Notes: a model not told the origin generated them from the letters alone. 37,078 bases of DNA from Opitutales bacterium (GCA_016933595.1 JAFGAQ010000167.1:1-37078), one strand, 5' to 3'; shown: positions 19,712 to 29,747, counted from the stretch's first letter. Program-made: numbers and translations.

Positions 19712-19737
19712 AACACTATGGGATTCTCCGATCTGCC

Positions 19738-20835
19738 CTACCGTACCACGCGCGCTCCGCCTCCAGCCATCACCTTTTCGACTTCCTTAACGGTCGCCAT
19801 CGAAGTATCACCTGGGGTGGTCATCGCCAATGCTCCATGAGCCGCACCGCAATCGACTGCCCACTGCGGGTCACCCTTGGTCAAAAAACCGTATATCAGA
19901 CCACTCGCAAAACTGTCTCCACCGCCCACACGATCGAGAATTTCAAGCCCCGGATAGGACCTACTCTGGTAGAACTTTCCACCCATCCACACCATCGCGC
20001 CCCAATCGTTAACAGTAGCGGTCTTAACCGTCCGAAGTGTGGTGGCCGTTGCTTTGAAGTTCGGAAACTCCGAAACCGCCTTTCCTATCATGCGTTGGAA
20101 ACTTTCAACCTCAATATGGGAAATGCTTTCATCCACGCCCTCCACTTCGAAGCCAAGGCTCGCGGTATAGTCTTCCTCATTCCCGATCATCACATCGACA
20201 TGCCGGGCAATTGCACGATTGACCTCCTGTGCTTTTTTGAGTCCACCAATGCTCTTCCAGAGGCTCGGACGGTAGTTAAGGTCGTAGCTCACGATCACTC
20301 CATGCCGATGGGCCGCCTCGACCGCTTCAATGGTCAATGCAGCCGCGGTTTCACTCAATGCGGCAAAAATACCACCCGTATGGAACCAGCGCACCCCTTC
20401 CTTTCCAAAAAGGTGATCCCAGTTCACATCGCCCGGTTTCATCTGGCTCGCGGCAGTATTCGCACGGTCCGGAACCCCAACCGCGCCACGGATTCCAAAA
20501 CCCCGCTCCGTAAAATTCAGTCCATTGCGCACCGACCGACCAATACCGTCGTATGGCACCCACTTCACATAGTCTGTGCACACTCCACCCTGCATCATGA
20601 AGTCTTCGATCAAACGCCCAACTTCGTTGTCTGCAAAGGCGGTAACTGCCGCACCGCGCAAACCAAAGCACTTCCTCAATCCACGGGCCACGTTGTATTC
20701 TCCTCCGCCTTCCCATGCTTTAAATGAACGTGCGGTACGCACACGCCCTTCTCCTGGGTCCAAGCGCAGCATGATTTCTCCAAGCGATACGATATCGAAG
20801 CGGCAAGCTTCTGCAGGTTTTATCTTAAGACTCAT
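19738..20835 (-). CDS. kdgK: PfkB-family sugar kinase, likely 2-keto-3-deoxygluconate kinase
   Basis: [27 protein letters not shown]-terminal [19 protein letters not shown] anion-hole motif; neighbours eda and uxaC. Confidence 0.85.
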   Translation of the reverse strand: MSLKIKPAEACRFDIVSLGEIMLRLDPGEGRVRTARSFKAWEGGGEYNVARGLRKCFGLRGAAVTAFADNEVGRLIEDFMMQGGVCTDYVKWVPYDGIGRSVRNGLNFTERGFGIRGAVGVPDRANTAASQMKPGDVNWDHLFGKEGVRWFHTGGIFAALSETAAALTIEAVEAAHRHGVIVSYDLNYRPSLWKSIGGLKKAQEVNRAIARHVDVMIGNEEDYTASLGFEVEGVDESISHIEVESFQRMIGKAVSEFPNFKATATTLRTVKTATVNDWGAMVWMGGKFYQSRSYPGLEILDRVGGGDSFASGLIYGFLTKGDPQWAVDCGAAHGALAMTTPGDTSMATVKEVEKVMAGGGARVVR

Positions 20836-20900
20836 GATTAATCCTCCAATATGATGTTATTGATACCCGAACTGATGTGTCCTCCAAACCAGCTTCCCGC

Positions 20901-22061
20901 TCATTCCGCACGGGACAACGCATGCTTGTTCCATTCCGGTTGCCCACACTCTCTGGCTATGGCGTTAAACGCATCAATCTCAGCATCGGTGAAGAGCAAA
21001 CCTCCGCAGCGGTCACTCTGCTTCGCGGCTTCCGCCTCAATTTGCCCAGGCAAAATACAATTGCTGTTCCCGTCTTTCAAAATGTCGCGAATCACCGCTT
21101 CCACGTTTTCTTTCTGGTTTCGACCCATCGCAAAATCCCCACTGCTCATCGCCTCCGGGTGAATGACCTGAAAATAGAAACACGGGGTATGTTTTTCCTC
21201 CGGACGTTGATCCCACCGGCTACGGATGGTTGGAATCGACCCGCCCGTGTAGGCCGCGGTCAGTTCATTGATCAGGCTCAACCCATAGCCTTTGTGGGCA
21301 CCGAACGGCAGCAATGCCACCGCTGCATTGGGATCGGTCGTCGGATTCCCTTCCCGATCCACCGCTGCATTGGGAGGGAGGCTTTTCCCTTCCCGCGCAA
21401 ACTGCTGAACCCTTCCCATCGCCACAACACTGGTCGCCCAATCCACTACAATCGGGAACCCGACCGCGTCCTGAGTTGGGAAACCCCAACTATGGGGGTT
21501 CGTTCCAAGTTTTGGGGTCTTGCCCCCAAAGGGCACCACCTCCGCTAGTGCTGCGGTACAATTGGTATAGGCAATGTATCCGCGTTGGGCGGCATCCATC
21601 ACATAACCGCCCCCCCATAGATAATGGAAAGCATTGTCCACACAGACAATCCCGACCCCGTATCTGTCGGCCAATGCGATCGCCGCATCCAAAGCCGCGT
21701 AGGCCGTGGCTTGCCCCAGTTTCCGGTTCGCATTCCAAACCTCCACTGCGCCAAAGCGTCCAGCCCGCTTCTCGATCTTGGCGCCCGGCACACAACCCCC
21801 GGCTCCACTCCCGAACAGGTGATCCAGATGTAGCGCCTTAATCGCATTGTGGGTGCGGATTCCGTGGCGTGCCGCGTAGGCACTGAAACGGGCGGCCGCC
21901 TCAGCCTCCGACCCATCGAACCCCCGATGGGAATAGGCGGCGCGAACCAAAGCGTTGTGTTGTTCTTCAGAGACCAGATAATACGATCCGGACATAGCTA
22001 ATTGGGTAAGTCGACGATGATTGATGAGTTCAAAAGGCAACTCCGGAAGGATATCCCGCAA
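20901..22061 (-). CDS. Ldh2 family (malate/L-lactate/ureidoglycolate/2,3-diketogulonate) NAD(P)-dependent oxidoreductase
   Basis: SAYAARHGIRTHNAIKALHLDHLFGSGAGG, VCVDNAFHYLWGGGYVMDAAQRGYIAYTNCTA, PFGAHKGYGLSLINELTAAYTGG; start codon uncertain. Confidence 0.8.
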   Translation of the reverse strand: MRDILPELPFELINHRRLTQLAMSGSYYLVSEEQHNALVRAAYSHRGFDGSEAEAAARFSAYAARHGIRTHNAIKALHLDHLFGSGAGGCVPGAKIEKRAGRFGAVEVWNANRKLGQATAYAALDAAIALADRYGVGIVCVDNAFHYLWGGGYVMDAAQRGYIAYTNCTAALAEVVPFGGKTPKLGTNPHSWGFPTQDAVGFPIVVDWATSVVAMGRVQQFAREGKSLPPNAAVDREGNPTTDPNAAVALLPFGAHKGYGLSLINELTAAYTGGSIPTIRSRWDQRPEEKHTPCFYFQVIHPEAMSSGDFAMGRNQKENVEAVIRDILKDGNSNCILPGQIEAEAAKQSDRCGGLLFTDAEIDAFNAIARECGQPEWNKHALSRAE

Positions 22062-22179
22062 TCGATGAAGGTGAGATTCCTGCCGGGCTGTCTTTCATTC
22101 TGGATTTGATTCGAAATGGGATCCTGAAGGTTAATCCTGCGGACATCTCAATGCATCCCAGGATGAACTTCCGACGAAA

Positions 22180-23157
22180 TCAGGCAACGGGAGGGATGGG
22201 GACCTGGTTTACCTGGGCCAGCGGCTTGTTACCAGCCATGGCCAGTCGAAGGTTTTCGACGCACATCGTGGCTTGACGCAACACACTTTCATAAGTGCGT
22301 GAACCCACGTGCGGAGTCACAATGCAACGGGGATGCCGAAGCAAGGGATGGGCGGCATCAGGAGGCTCAACATCAAGGACATCCGTACCGTAGCCGCCAA
22401 TCTGACCCGAGTCCAATCCAGCCACCACATCTACGGTTTTCACAATTTCCCCGCGCGCGCAGTTGATCAAAACCACGCCTTTTTTCATTTTGGAGATGCT
22501 CGCCGCACACACAAGATCGCGTGTCTCTGCGCTCAAGTTAACGTGGAGACTGATGACATCCGCCCGCGGCCAGAGCGCATCCAACGATTCCACACGTTCC
22601 ACCTGATGGGCTTCAGCAAACGCAGCGTCCCAGTATAGATCATAGCCCAGCACTGTCATCCCGAACGCTCGCGCGCGCACGGCGACTTCCTTGCCGATGC
22701 GTCCCATTCCAAGGACCGCGATAGTCTTACCCCAAATCTCATTTCCGGTCTTACGCTTCCACTCACCCTTGCGCGTGGCATCGATGTGGAAAGGCAAGTG
22801 CTTGGCCAAAGCCAGCATCAGCAGAAACGAGTGCTCGGCGACAGTCGTATGATTCACCCCGGGAGTGAACAACACCGGCACTCCCATTTCTGTGGCGGCA
22901 TTCACGTCGATCTTGTCCACCCCAATCCCGTACTTGCTGATGATCCGCAGCCGGGGCCGGGCTTTTTCCAGAACCTTCCGGGTGATCATGTCATCACCAC
23001 AAATGAGGGCATCCACATCTCCCACAAGCGCCAGAATCTGCTCCTCATTCAACGGGCCCCGGGCGGTGAGGATTTCCCATCCAGTCGACGCCAGCAAGTC
23101 GTGGTGATCTCCGGGTGTATCCTGAAATGAAGTAGTCGTTATCAATACACGTTTCAT
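22180..23157 (-). CDS. D-2-hydroxyacid dehydrogenase (phosphoglycerate dehydrogenase-like)
   Basis: MKRVLITTTSFQDTP..., KTIAVLGMGRIGKEVAVRARAFGMTVLGYD, VLINCARGEIV, DVLDVEPPDAAHPLLRHPRCIVTPHVGSRT. Confidence 0.85.
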   Translation of the reverse strand: MKRVLITTTSFQDTPGDHHDLLASTGWEILTARGPLNEEQILALVGDVDALICGDDMITRKVLEKARPRLRIISKYGIGVDKIDVNAATEMGVPVLFTPGVNHTTVAEHSFLLMLALAKHLPFHIDATRKGEWKRKTGNEIWGKTIAVLGMGRIGKEVAVRARAFGMTVLGYDLYWDAAFAEAHQVERVESLDALWPRADVISLHVNLSAETRDLVCAASISKMKKGVVLINCARGEIVKTVDVVAGLDSGQIGGYGTDVLDVEPPDAAHPLLRHPRCIVTPHVGSRTYESVLRQATMCVENLRLAMAGNKPLAQVNQVPIPPVA

Positions 23158-23185
23158 AATGTTGTTCGAAAAAATACAGAACCCG

Positions 23186-24481
23186 TCAAAGCCCCAGAAG
23201 TCGAGGCAACCAAAGCGAAATCGACGGAAGATAGGTAATGAGCAGCAGCCCGATAACCATCGCTCCAAACATCGGGATCAAGGGACGGATGACCTTGGAT
23301 AAGGGAACGCCTCCAACACTACATCCAATGAAGAGGCACGTCCCGACCGGAGGGGTGCACAAGCCGATACAGAGGTTTGCGATCATCACGATTCCAAAAT
23401 GAACCGGATCGATCCCCATGCTCATCACCACCGGAAGAAAGATCGGGGTGAAAATCAGGACGGCCGGCGTCATGTCCATGAAAGTTCCCACGACCAATAA
23501 CAGGCAGTTGATGATCAGGAGGGTGACGATCGGGTTGTCGGTCAGGCTGAGCAAACCGCTGCTCACCATTTGTGGAACGTTCTCATAAGCCAGCACCCAA
23601 CTCATGGCTTGGCTGGCCCCCACCAGAAACATCACGATCGCTGTGGTCTTGGCCGATCGGAGAATCAGCGGCGCAAGATCGCTCCACTTGATTTCCCGGT
23701 AGACAACAACTCCCAATAGAAGAGCATAGGCCACCGCAATAGCGGACGCTTCAGTAGCGGTGAAGACACCGGACAGAATGCCCCCGAGAACTATCACGAT
23801 CAGGAACAGACTGAGTATCGCACTACCAAAAGCCTTAAACAATTCCCCCAGCTTAAGACTGCCTTTCTGCCTCGCCGGAGCAGCCCCCCTGACCGTGAGA
23901 CGGGACGCCAACATGATGAGCCCACCAACCACAACCCCCGGCAGGACACCTGCCATGAAAAGACCCGCCACCGATACATTGCCCGCCACCACAGCATACA
24001 GGATCATGATGTTGCTCGGGGGAATCAGGAGGCCCGTGGTTGCCGAGGTGGTCGTCAGCGCCACACTGAAAGGCTTCGAGTAACCATTGCGCTCCATTTC
24101 CGGAATCATGAAGCCCCCAATCGACGATACAGCCGCCCCTGCTGACCCCGAAACCGCACCAAAAAGCATGCAGGTAAGTGTGTTGACATAGGCAAGTCCG
24201 CCTTTGAATCCGCCCATCAACGCATTCGCGAAGGCCATCAGCCGCCGGGCCATTCCGCCCTCACCCATCAAAACCCCTGAAAAGACAAAGAAGGGGATCG
24301 CCAACAAGGGAAAACTCGCAATCCCGCTGGACATGCGCTGAGCCACCACGTAACTGGTGGGAACGTTGCCCAATGACAGAACCGTGAAAAAAGTCGCAAG
24401 ACCAATCGCAACCGCAATCGGCACATTGAGAGCCAGTAGGGCGAAAAAGGAAACAACCAGGAGCAATACTTCGATTTCCAT
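23186..24481 (-). CDS. dctM: TRAP transporter large permease (DctM subunit)
   Basis: Many TM helices; GVLMGEGGMARRLMAFANALMGGFKGGLAYVNTLTCMLFGAVSGSAGAAVSSIG, TPPVGTCLFIGCSVG; start set at MEIEVLLLVVSFFALLALNVPIAVAIG. Confidence 0.92.
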   Translation of the reverse strand: MEIEVLLLVVSFFALLALNVPIAVAIGLATFFTVLSLGNVPTSYVVAQRMSSGIASFPLLAIPFFVFSGVLMGEGGMARRLMAFANALMGGFKGGLAYVNTLTCMLFGAVSGSAGAAVSSIGGFMIPEMERNGYSKPFSVALTTTSATTGLLIPPSNIMILYAVVAGNVSVAGLFMAGVLPGVVVGGLIMLASRLTVRGAAPARQKGSLKLGELFKAFGSAILSLFLIVIVLGGILSGVFTATEASAIAVAYALLLGVVVYREIKWSDLAPLILRSAKTTAIVMFLVGASQAMSWVLAYENVPQMVSSGLLSLTDNPIVTLLIINCLLLVVGTFMDMTPAVLIFTPIFLPVVMSMGIDPVHFGIVMIANLCIGLCTPPVGTCLFIGCSVGGVPLSKVIRPLIPMFGAMVIGLLLITYLPSISLWLPRLLGL

Positions 24482-24488
24482 AATCCCA

Positions 24489-24998
24489 TCACCCTTTCTG
24501 ATCCACTTCACCGGCCTTCGCCGCAAGCGTTGCTCCCATATGCCCCAACCCAAACAGCACGAAAAACACGCCACTGATCGGAACCGCCATGTACACATAT
24601 CCCATCGGGATTCCCAGTGCGGTTGAGACCTGCCCGGCTTTCAGCGTTTCGACCACCAGAACCCAACCACCATAAACTAACACCAGAAGCGAAAACACCA
24701 TCACAATGAGGTCCACCATGAGGCTGGCCCATCGCTGCGCATATACATCCAGCTTGCCCACAAAATAGTCGACCCCCAGATGCGCCTTTTCTTCATAGAC
24801 AACAGCCGCACCAAGCATCGAAACCCAAATCAGGAGAAACAACGCGAGCTCCTCCGTCCACCGGCTTTGATGCCCGAGCACATAGCGTGAAGCGACTCCC
24901 CAAAGGACGTCCAAAACCAAAAGGGCGAAGGCCACCACCAGGATCTGCTTCAGCAGCCATACCGGACCTTGGATGAGTTTCTGGTATCCCGCGCTCAT
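24489..24998 (-). CDS. dctQ: TRAP transporter small permease (DctQ subunit)
   Basis: Four-TM pattern with VLDVLWGVASRYVLGHQSRWTEELALFLLIWVSMLGAAVVYEEKAHLGVDYF. Confidence 0.9.
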   Translation of the reverse strand: MSAGYQKLIQGPVWLLKQILVVAFALLVLDVLWGVASRYVLGHQSRWTEELALFLLIWVSMLGAAVVYEEKAHLGVDYFVGKLDVYAQRWASLMVDLIVMVFSLLVLVYGGWVLVVETLKAGQVSTALGIPMGYVYMAVPISGVFFVLFGLGHMGATLAAKAGEVDQKG

Positions 24999-26080
24999 TC
25001 GGCATCCTCCTGTTCGGGCATACCAACCACACGGATGCGTTCCGCCAATTTTCCCACCGGCGTATTCGCCACGGCATCATACATCGGCTTCACCGCCTCC
25101 TGAAACGCGGTCTTATCCGGATGAACGATCTCGATACCGCCCTCAGCCAAACGCTTCAGCGTCTCTTCCGTACTCTGTTTCCAAAGATTCCGCTGGTATT
25201 CCACGCTTTCGTCAGCGGCCTGCTGAATCCAGCCCCGTTCCTGGTCACTGAGCGAATCCCACACAATCCGGCTCGCCAACACCACATCCGGGACCCGGAC
25301 ATGCTCATCGAGCGAGAAATATTTCGCAACCTCGTAGTGGCGGCTGGTATCAAAACTGGGGGCGTTGTTCTCCGCACCATCCACCATGCCCTGCTGAAGC
25401 GCGGTGTAGAGCTCACCCCAGGGAACCGAAGTCGGAGCTCCGCCCATTATCGAGACCATATCCATCAGCGTCCGGCTCGGAAGCACGCGTATCTTCATCC
25501 CCTTCAAATCCGAAGGCTGCATCACCGGCTTGCGAACCGTGTAGAAACTCCGGCTTCCCGCATCGTAGTATACGACCCCCTGAACACCAACACTCCGGCC
25601 GGCATCCAGCAACTCTTTGCCAATCTCCCCCTCCAGCACCTGCCAGTAGTGATCCTCATCCCGGAAGAGATAGGGCATGCTGTAAACCGCCATTTCCGGC
25701 ACAAATCCCTCAAGTGCGGCTGTGGACGTCTTCACAAACGCAAGAGCTCCCCGTTGCACTTGTTCCGTGCATTCCGGCTCGGAACCCAATTGCCCATTGG
25801 GAAAAATCTGCAATTCGACTTTTCCTCCAGACAATTCCCGCAAGCGTTTTGCCCAATGCAGCATTGCGGCATGCACCGGGTGGTTCTGATCCAACCCATG
25901 GGCCAAACGCAACTCGCGCGCACTCCCCCCTCCCGTGCTGTTGGCCCGGTCACTTCCAAGTTTCCACGCGAACAATCCGCTCGCGATGATCACACCAAAT
26001 GCCATTCCCAACAAAATGTAAGGCAACACACGGGGTTGAGACTTGCCGGAAACTCCGGATGATTCAATCAATTCGCTCAT
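24995..26080 (-). CDS. dctP: TRAP transporter substrate-binding protein (DctP family)
   Basis: LRLAHGLDQNHPVHAAMLHWAKRLRELSGGKVELQIFPNGQLG, LKGMKIRVLPSRTLMDMVSIMGGAPTSVPWGELYTALQQGMVDGAENN; 4-bp overlap with dctQ. Confidence 0.92.
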   Translation of the reverse strand: MSELIESSGVSGKSQPRVLPYILLGMAFGVIIASGLFAWKLGSDRANSTGGGSARELRLAHGLDQNHPVHAAMLHWAKRLRELSGGKVELQIFPNGQLGSEPECTEQVQRGALAFVKTSTAALEGFVPEMAVYSMPYLFRDEDHYWQVLEGEIGKELLDAGRSVGVQGVVYYDAGSRSFYTVRKPVMQPSDLKGMKIRVLPSRTLMDMVSIMGGAPTSVPWGELYTALQQGMVDGAENNAPSFDTSRHYEVAKYFSLDEHVRVPDVVLASRIVWDSLSDQERGWIQQAADESVEYQRNLWKQSTEETLKRLAEGGIEIVHPDKTAFQEAVKPMYDAVANTPVGKLAERIRVVGMPEQEDAE

Positions 26081-26119
26081 AAGGGTATCTGGGGTTGATC
26101 AGTTACTGCATTCGCAGAT

Positions 26120-27094
26120 CTAACAAGAGAGTCGCCGCAGAAGCGGGCAGTAAACATATTCGACTCCAATCTCGAAGTCGCCCTTCCCGATCCGCTCCAC
26201 AATGCGTTCCACAATCGAAACCACCGGCTGGGCAAAAGTCGTGATCGGCGGATAGATCTGACGTGAAACCGCAATATCGTCAAAACCGGTCACCTTAAGC
26301 TGGTCCGGGATACGAATCCTTCGGCTCAACGCACCATGGATCACACCAAGGGCAATGAGGTCAATCGCACATACCACCGCATCCGGCAAGGCATTTGGCT
26401 TCAGGTGTTCCGTTGCCATCCAGAAACCCGCTTCGAAGTTCCTCAACCCTTTGGGGGCCACAATCGATTCAACCCGAAGTCCCGCCCCTTCCAAGGCCCG
26501 CCTCATCCCTTCGATACGACGCTCGAGAATCGGCGACACATGCCGGACACACATCACATTGGCAACCTGACGCTCCTTCAGATACGAAGCCAACTCCGAG
26601 GCCGCCCGCTCCTCATCCGCCGTGTAGCATATCGTGGACTCTCCAGGAAAACCCACCCCAATACGGAAAACAGGCACATGTTTAAGGCGCTCAAACACAT
26701 TACCAGTTAGGTCACTTCCCACCACAATCACGGCATCCAACGCACGCTGCAGCAAAGGCGACAAATCCTGTGTATCGATCTCGCGATCCGTGAAACCCAC
26801 AATCACGGTTGAATATCCGGCACTGTGAACAATCCGCTGCAAATGCCCCACAAGATCGCTGAAGAACGAGTCCTGAAAGTCATAGACCACTACTCCAACC
26901 GTCCGTGAGGGTTTACCCCTCAAGGTTTGGGCCGCCAAATTGGGAACATACCCCATTTCTTCAGCGGTTTCCATCACTCTCTTTCGTGTTTCCTCCGCCA
27001 CACCAATCTCATCTGCCCGACCCGACAACACCCGACAGACGAGTGAAACCGAAACTCCGATTTTGTCCGCTATACTTTTCTGGGTTACACGCAT
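26120..27094 (-). CDS. LacI family transcriptional regulator
   Basis: N-terminal HTH MRVTQKSIADKIGVSVSLVCRVLSGRADEIGVAEETRKRVMETAEEMGYVPNLAAQTLRG. Confidence 0.92.
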   Translation of the reverse strand: MRVTQKSIADKIGVSVSLVCRVLSGRADEIGVAEETRKRVMETAEEMGYVPNLAAQTLRGKPSRTVGVVVYDFQDSFFSDLVGHLQRIVHSAGYSTVIVGFTDREIDTQDLSPLLQRALDAVIVVGSDLTGNVFERLKHVPVFRIGVGFPGESTICYTADEERAASELASYLKERQVANVMCVRHVSPILERRIEGMRRALEGAGLRVESIVAPKGLRNFEAGFWMATEHLKPNALPDAVVCAIDLIALGVIHGALSRRIRIPDQLKVTGFDDIAVSRQIYPPITTFAQPVVSIVERIVERIGKGDFEIGVEYVYCPLLRRLSC

Positions 27095-27228
27095 GGCTGA
27101 TGGGCTGATGTGGATTGAGTGTTAGGCGTTCCCCATTTCACAGGACATGATCCCAGCAGTGAAAGAGGGTCGGTTCTAATGGCAGCATGCAAAATTCAAA
27201 TCCTTCGAAAGAAAAAGACAAGGAAAAT

Positions 27229-27244
27229 GCTCAAACGTTTGAGC
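27229..27244. promoter_or_regulatory. Candidate LacI-family operator
   Basis: Perfect 16-bp palindrome GCTCAAACGTTTGAGC with central CG, in the divergent intergenic region upstream of the lacI-type gene. Confidence 0.7.
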
Positions 27245-27391
27245 GTTCCAAACGTGACAACACCTCCAAACACCCAACCCGATCCCGAAGTATCTTCATT
27301 TTCTCAACTATGGCGTTTACAACGATTCCATAATCGATTTCACTAAGGGCGTCCGTATCACACTATTTACCAAACATCAAGGAGGCTTTCC

Positions 27392-28918
27392 ATGCAGACA
27401 CGTGTCTACTTATCGATTCTGCTTTTTGTTTCAGCTTTGACCTTCACCTTTCACGCCGCAAGCGCGGATGAAGCCGCCCACGTAAGATCCGCAAACGATG
27501 GGCTCCGGCAATCCCAGAACGCCATGTTCTCCCGGAAATTCGACGAGGCCTTGCAGAAGCTCTCGATCGCGGAGGAAGCTATCGCCGCTTTGGAAGCCGA
27601 AAACCCGGAAAACACGCAGTTGAAGACACTCCGGAACAAAGCTTCAAAGATGAAAACTGACCTTGAACGGAAGAGTGCCTCATCCACGCCGAGTCCAAGT
27701 GCATCGGCCGGGGCAAAACCTTCTGTCGGCTCGACACCTGCCCTCCCCCGCGACACGAGAGAAGCCCATCGCCTTTTGGAAAAAGCTATCCAATCCCTTG
27801 AAACATCTCAGAAAAAACGTCTCGAAAAGGTCATTTCCGGCGAGTCGACAGAGGGCGGAGCAAGCTTTGTCGCCCAGTCCGTTGAACGAAAAATCAAAGA
27901 AGCGAGTGATTTGGCCACTGCGCTTGAGGAAGCCGCAAACAGGGACAACGTGATCCACCATCCAACTGTGGTGTCCGCGATTGCCCAAACCCGATCCGTT
28001 ACCAAAGCAACGGAGGCTCTTATCCGGACGGTGCTCTCAACAGAGCAAGCTCCGGAATTGGACGCATCCAGCCTCACCGCCATGCCTGAACTCCTCGAGC
28101 GCTTCCGGACCGAATGGCTCAACCCCATCGTCAACGCCGCCTATGAGCAGGACTTTGCGAAAACACAGGAAGCATGGAAAAAGCTCGAACATTTCAACAA
28201 AGCGGTTCGTCCATCGATTCAGGCGCAGATTGATACCTTCGCCGCCAAATACGGTTCCGATCGCGATGCCATCGAAAAGGCGTTAGGGGATTCCGCACCC
28301 GGAATCGCATGGGACGACCTCCGGAGGGAATTGAAGCGACTCGATGGACTCCCATCTGAGATCCATACCCGTGTCATGGATCAACTCCGGAATATGATTA
28401 CGGCTCTGGACCGCAACCATGACTTCTTCCGGATCGAACAACAGCAGGACACGCTTGCCGTATACGCCATCGCTTTGGCTACCGCTACCGATCCCGCCAC
28501 AGTGCCTGATGTCCCCGCAATTATTGAAGCGGACACAAAGGCCTACATGGACAAGATCAGCCAAGTCGAGTGGCCCGAATGCATCGGCGATTCCGAAACA
28601 CGAAAGGGTGCCCGATCCTATCTTTTGGAACACTGGGAAAAGGATCCAAAACACCACTATACGCTTCTTGGCTTCTCGATCACCGGAGACTGGTCGGTCC
28701 AGACCCAAAGCCTGGGCTCACCCACTTCATACGGAATCCCTGTTCAGGTGGCACTGCAGGAGCCGCAGGACAAGGAGGCTGGACTCGCACGGGTATTTGA
28801 TATCACGCTACGCACTGCGGTGAGCGACAAACCCGGAAAAACACCTCCATTTGTATCCGATACCGTTGGCAACAGCTGGCATATCCGTGCATCCAAGGTC
28901 ACCATGCCAACTGAGTAG
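27392..28918 (+). CDS. Secreted/periplasmic protein of unknown function, helical
   Basis: AAGGAGG Shine-Dalgarno; signal peptide MQTRVYLSILLFVSALTFTFHAASA; long helical charged region, then a distinct C-terminal segment. Confidence 0.8.
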   Translation: MQTRVYLSILLFVSALTFTFHAASADEAAHVRSANDGLRQSQNAMFSRKFDEALQKLSIAEEAIAALEAENPENTQLKTLRNKASKMKTDLERKSASSTPSPSASAGAKPSVGSTPALPRDTREAHRLLEKAIQSLETSQKKRLEKVISGESTEGGASFVAQSVERKIKEASDLATALEEAANRDNVIHHPTVVSAIAQTRSVTKATEALIRTVLSTEQAPELDASSLTAMPELLERFRTEWLNPIVNAAYEQDFAKTQEAWKKLEHFNKAVRPSIQAQIDTFAAKYGSDRDAIEKALGDSAPGIAWDDLRRELKRLDGLPSEIHTRVMDQLRNMITALDRNHDFFRIEQQQDTLAVYAIALATATDPATVPDVPAIIEADTKAYMDKISQVEWPECIGDSETRKGARSYLLEHWEKDPKHHYTLLGFSITGDWSVQTQSLGSPTSYGIPVQVALQEPQDKEAGLARVFDITLRTAVSDKPGKTPPFVSDTVGNSWHIRASKVTMPTE

Positions 28919-28962
28919 ACCACCTATCGGCGGCTGGACCAGTTTTTTTTGCCCCGAAGGAA

Positions 28963-29649
28963 TCAGGAATTCTTCTCCTCACGTTTGCGCCGGGACTCTT
29001 CAACAGCCTCCCGGCCAAGACGCAGCATTTCACCGAATGATGGAGGATTTCGATTGAATGGATCCGGCTGATGCTCCCCTTCGACCGGGCGGTCCTCAAT
29101 GCCCACGATGGTCTCAATCTCCCGTTCAATGAAGAGCGCGTGATCTTCAGATTCAAGCGCCTTGACCAAGACAATTTCCTTTTGGTTCTTGTCCAGAGCG
29201 ATCAAGCGGAAAACATGTCGGGTCCCATTCTTGGTTCGGACCATTACACGCCTCACAAAAACCTGATCGAGCTGGTATACAGGGATGGAGCGCTTGCCAG
29301 GCCAGGGGAACGGGCCATGCCGCACCACCACCTCACGGTAAGATACCGTAATCCGAGTGCGGTTGAAAAGCCGCAGCAAGACCGAATAGAGGATGCCAAT
29401 TCCCACGGCAGCATGCAGCGAACCGAACAAGAGAATCTCGTGCTGCCCCTCCGCGAGGGCCTGCCAGAACATCACCGCCATCATCCCGTTCCAGATGACG
29501 CAGAAAAACACCAACGGAACCACCGTCCAATTCCTCCAGCTGCGGACAATGGTCAATTCACCACCCGATGCCTCAATGGAAAGTCCAGGCGGTGGATCCT
29601 TTACCACGCGTTTGACGGAGGACCGTGAGGCAGTATCATTTTCGGGCAT
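28963..29649 (-). CDS. Small membrane protein, two TM helices with possible PH-like beta domain
   Basis: GGELTIVRSWRNWTVVPLVFFCVIWNGMMAVMFWQALAEGQHEILLFGSLHAAVGIGILYSVLLRLFNRTRITVS followed by a beta-rich region. Confidence 0.65.
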   Translation of the reverse strand: MPENDTASRSSVKRVVKDPPPGLSIEASGGELTIVRSWRNWTVVPLVFFCVIWNGMMAVMFWQALAEGQHEILLFGSLHAAVGIGILYSVLLRLFNRTRITVSYREVVVRHGPFPWPGKRSIPVYQLDQVFVRRVMVRTKNGTRHVFRLIALDKNQKEIVLVKALESEDHALFIEREIETIVGIEDRPVEGEHQPDPFNRNPPSFGEMLRLGREAVEESRRKREEKNS

Positions 29650-29747
29650 ACCTCAATGCAATCCCTCCCATTGCGACAGTCAAATCCCATCACAAAATGT
29701 CTGCTTTCGGATCGACCAAACGCCATCGATGGCTCACAATACCCACC

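Noticed and set aside
19837-20727. 296-aa plus-strand ORF (also 25121-26062 and 20877-21548)
   Set aside because: Shadow ORFs opposite kdgK, dctP and the Ldh2 gene
28920-28955. Possible terminator after the secreted helical protein (T8 run)
   Set aside because: The hairpin before the T-run is short and bulged (CCACC...GGCTGG); not strong enough to list
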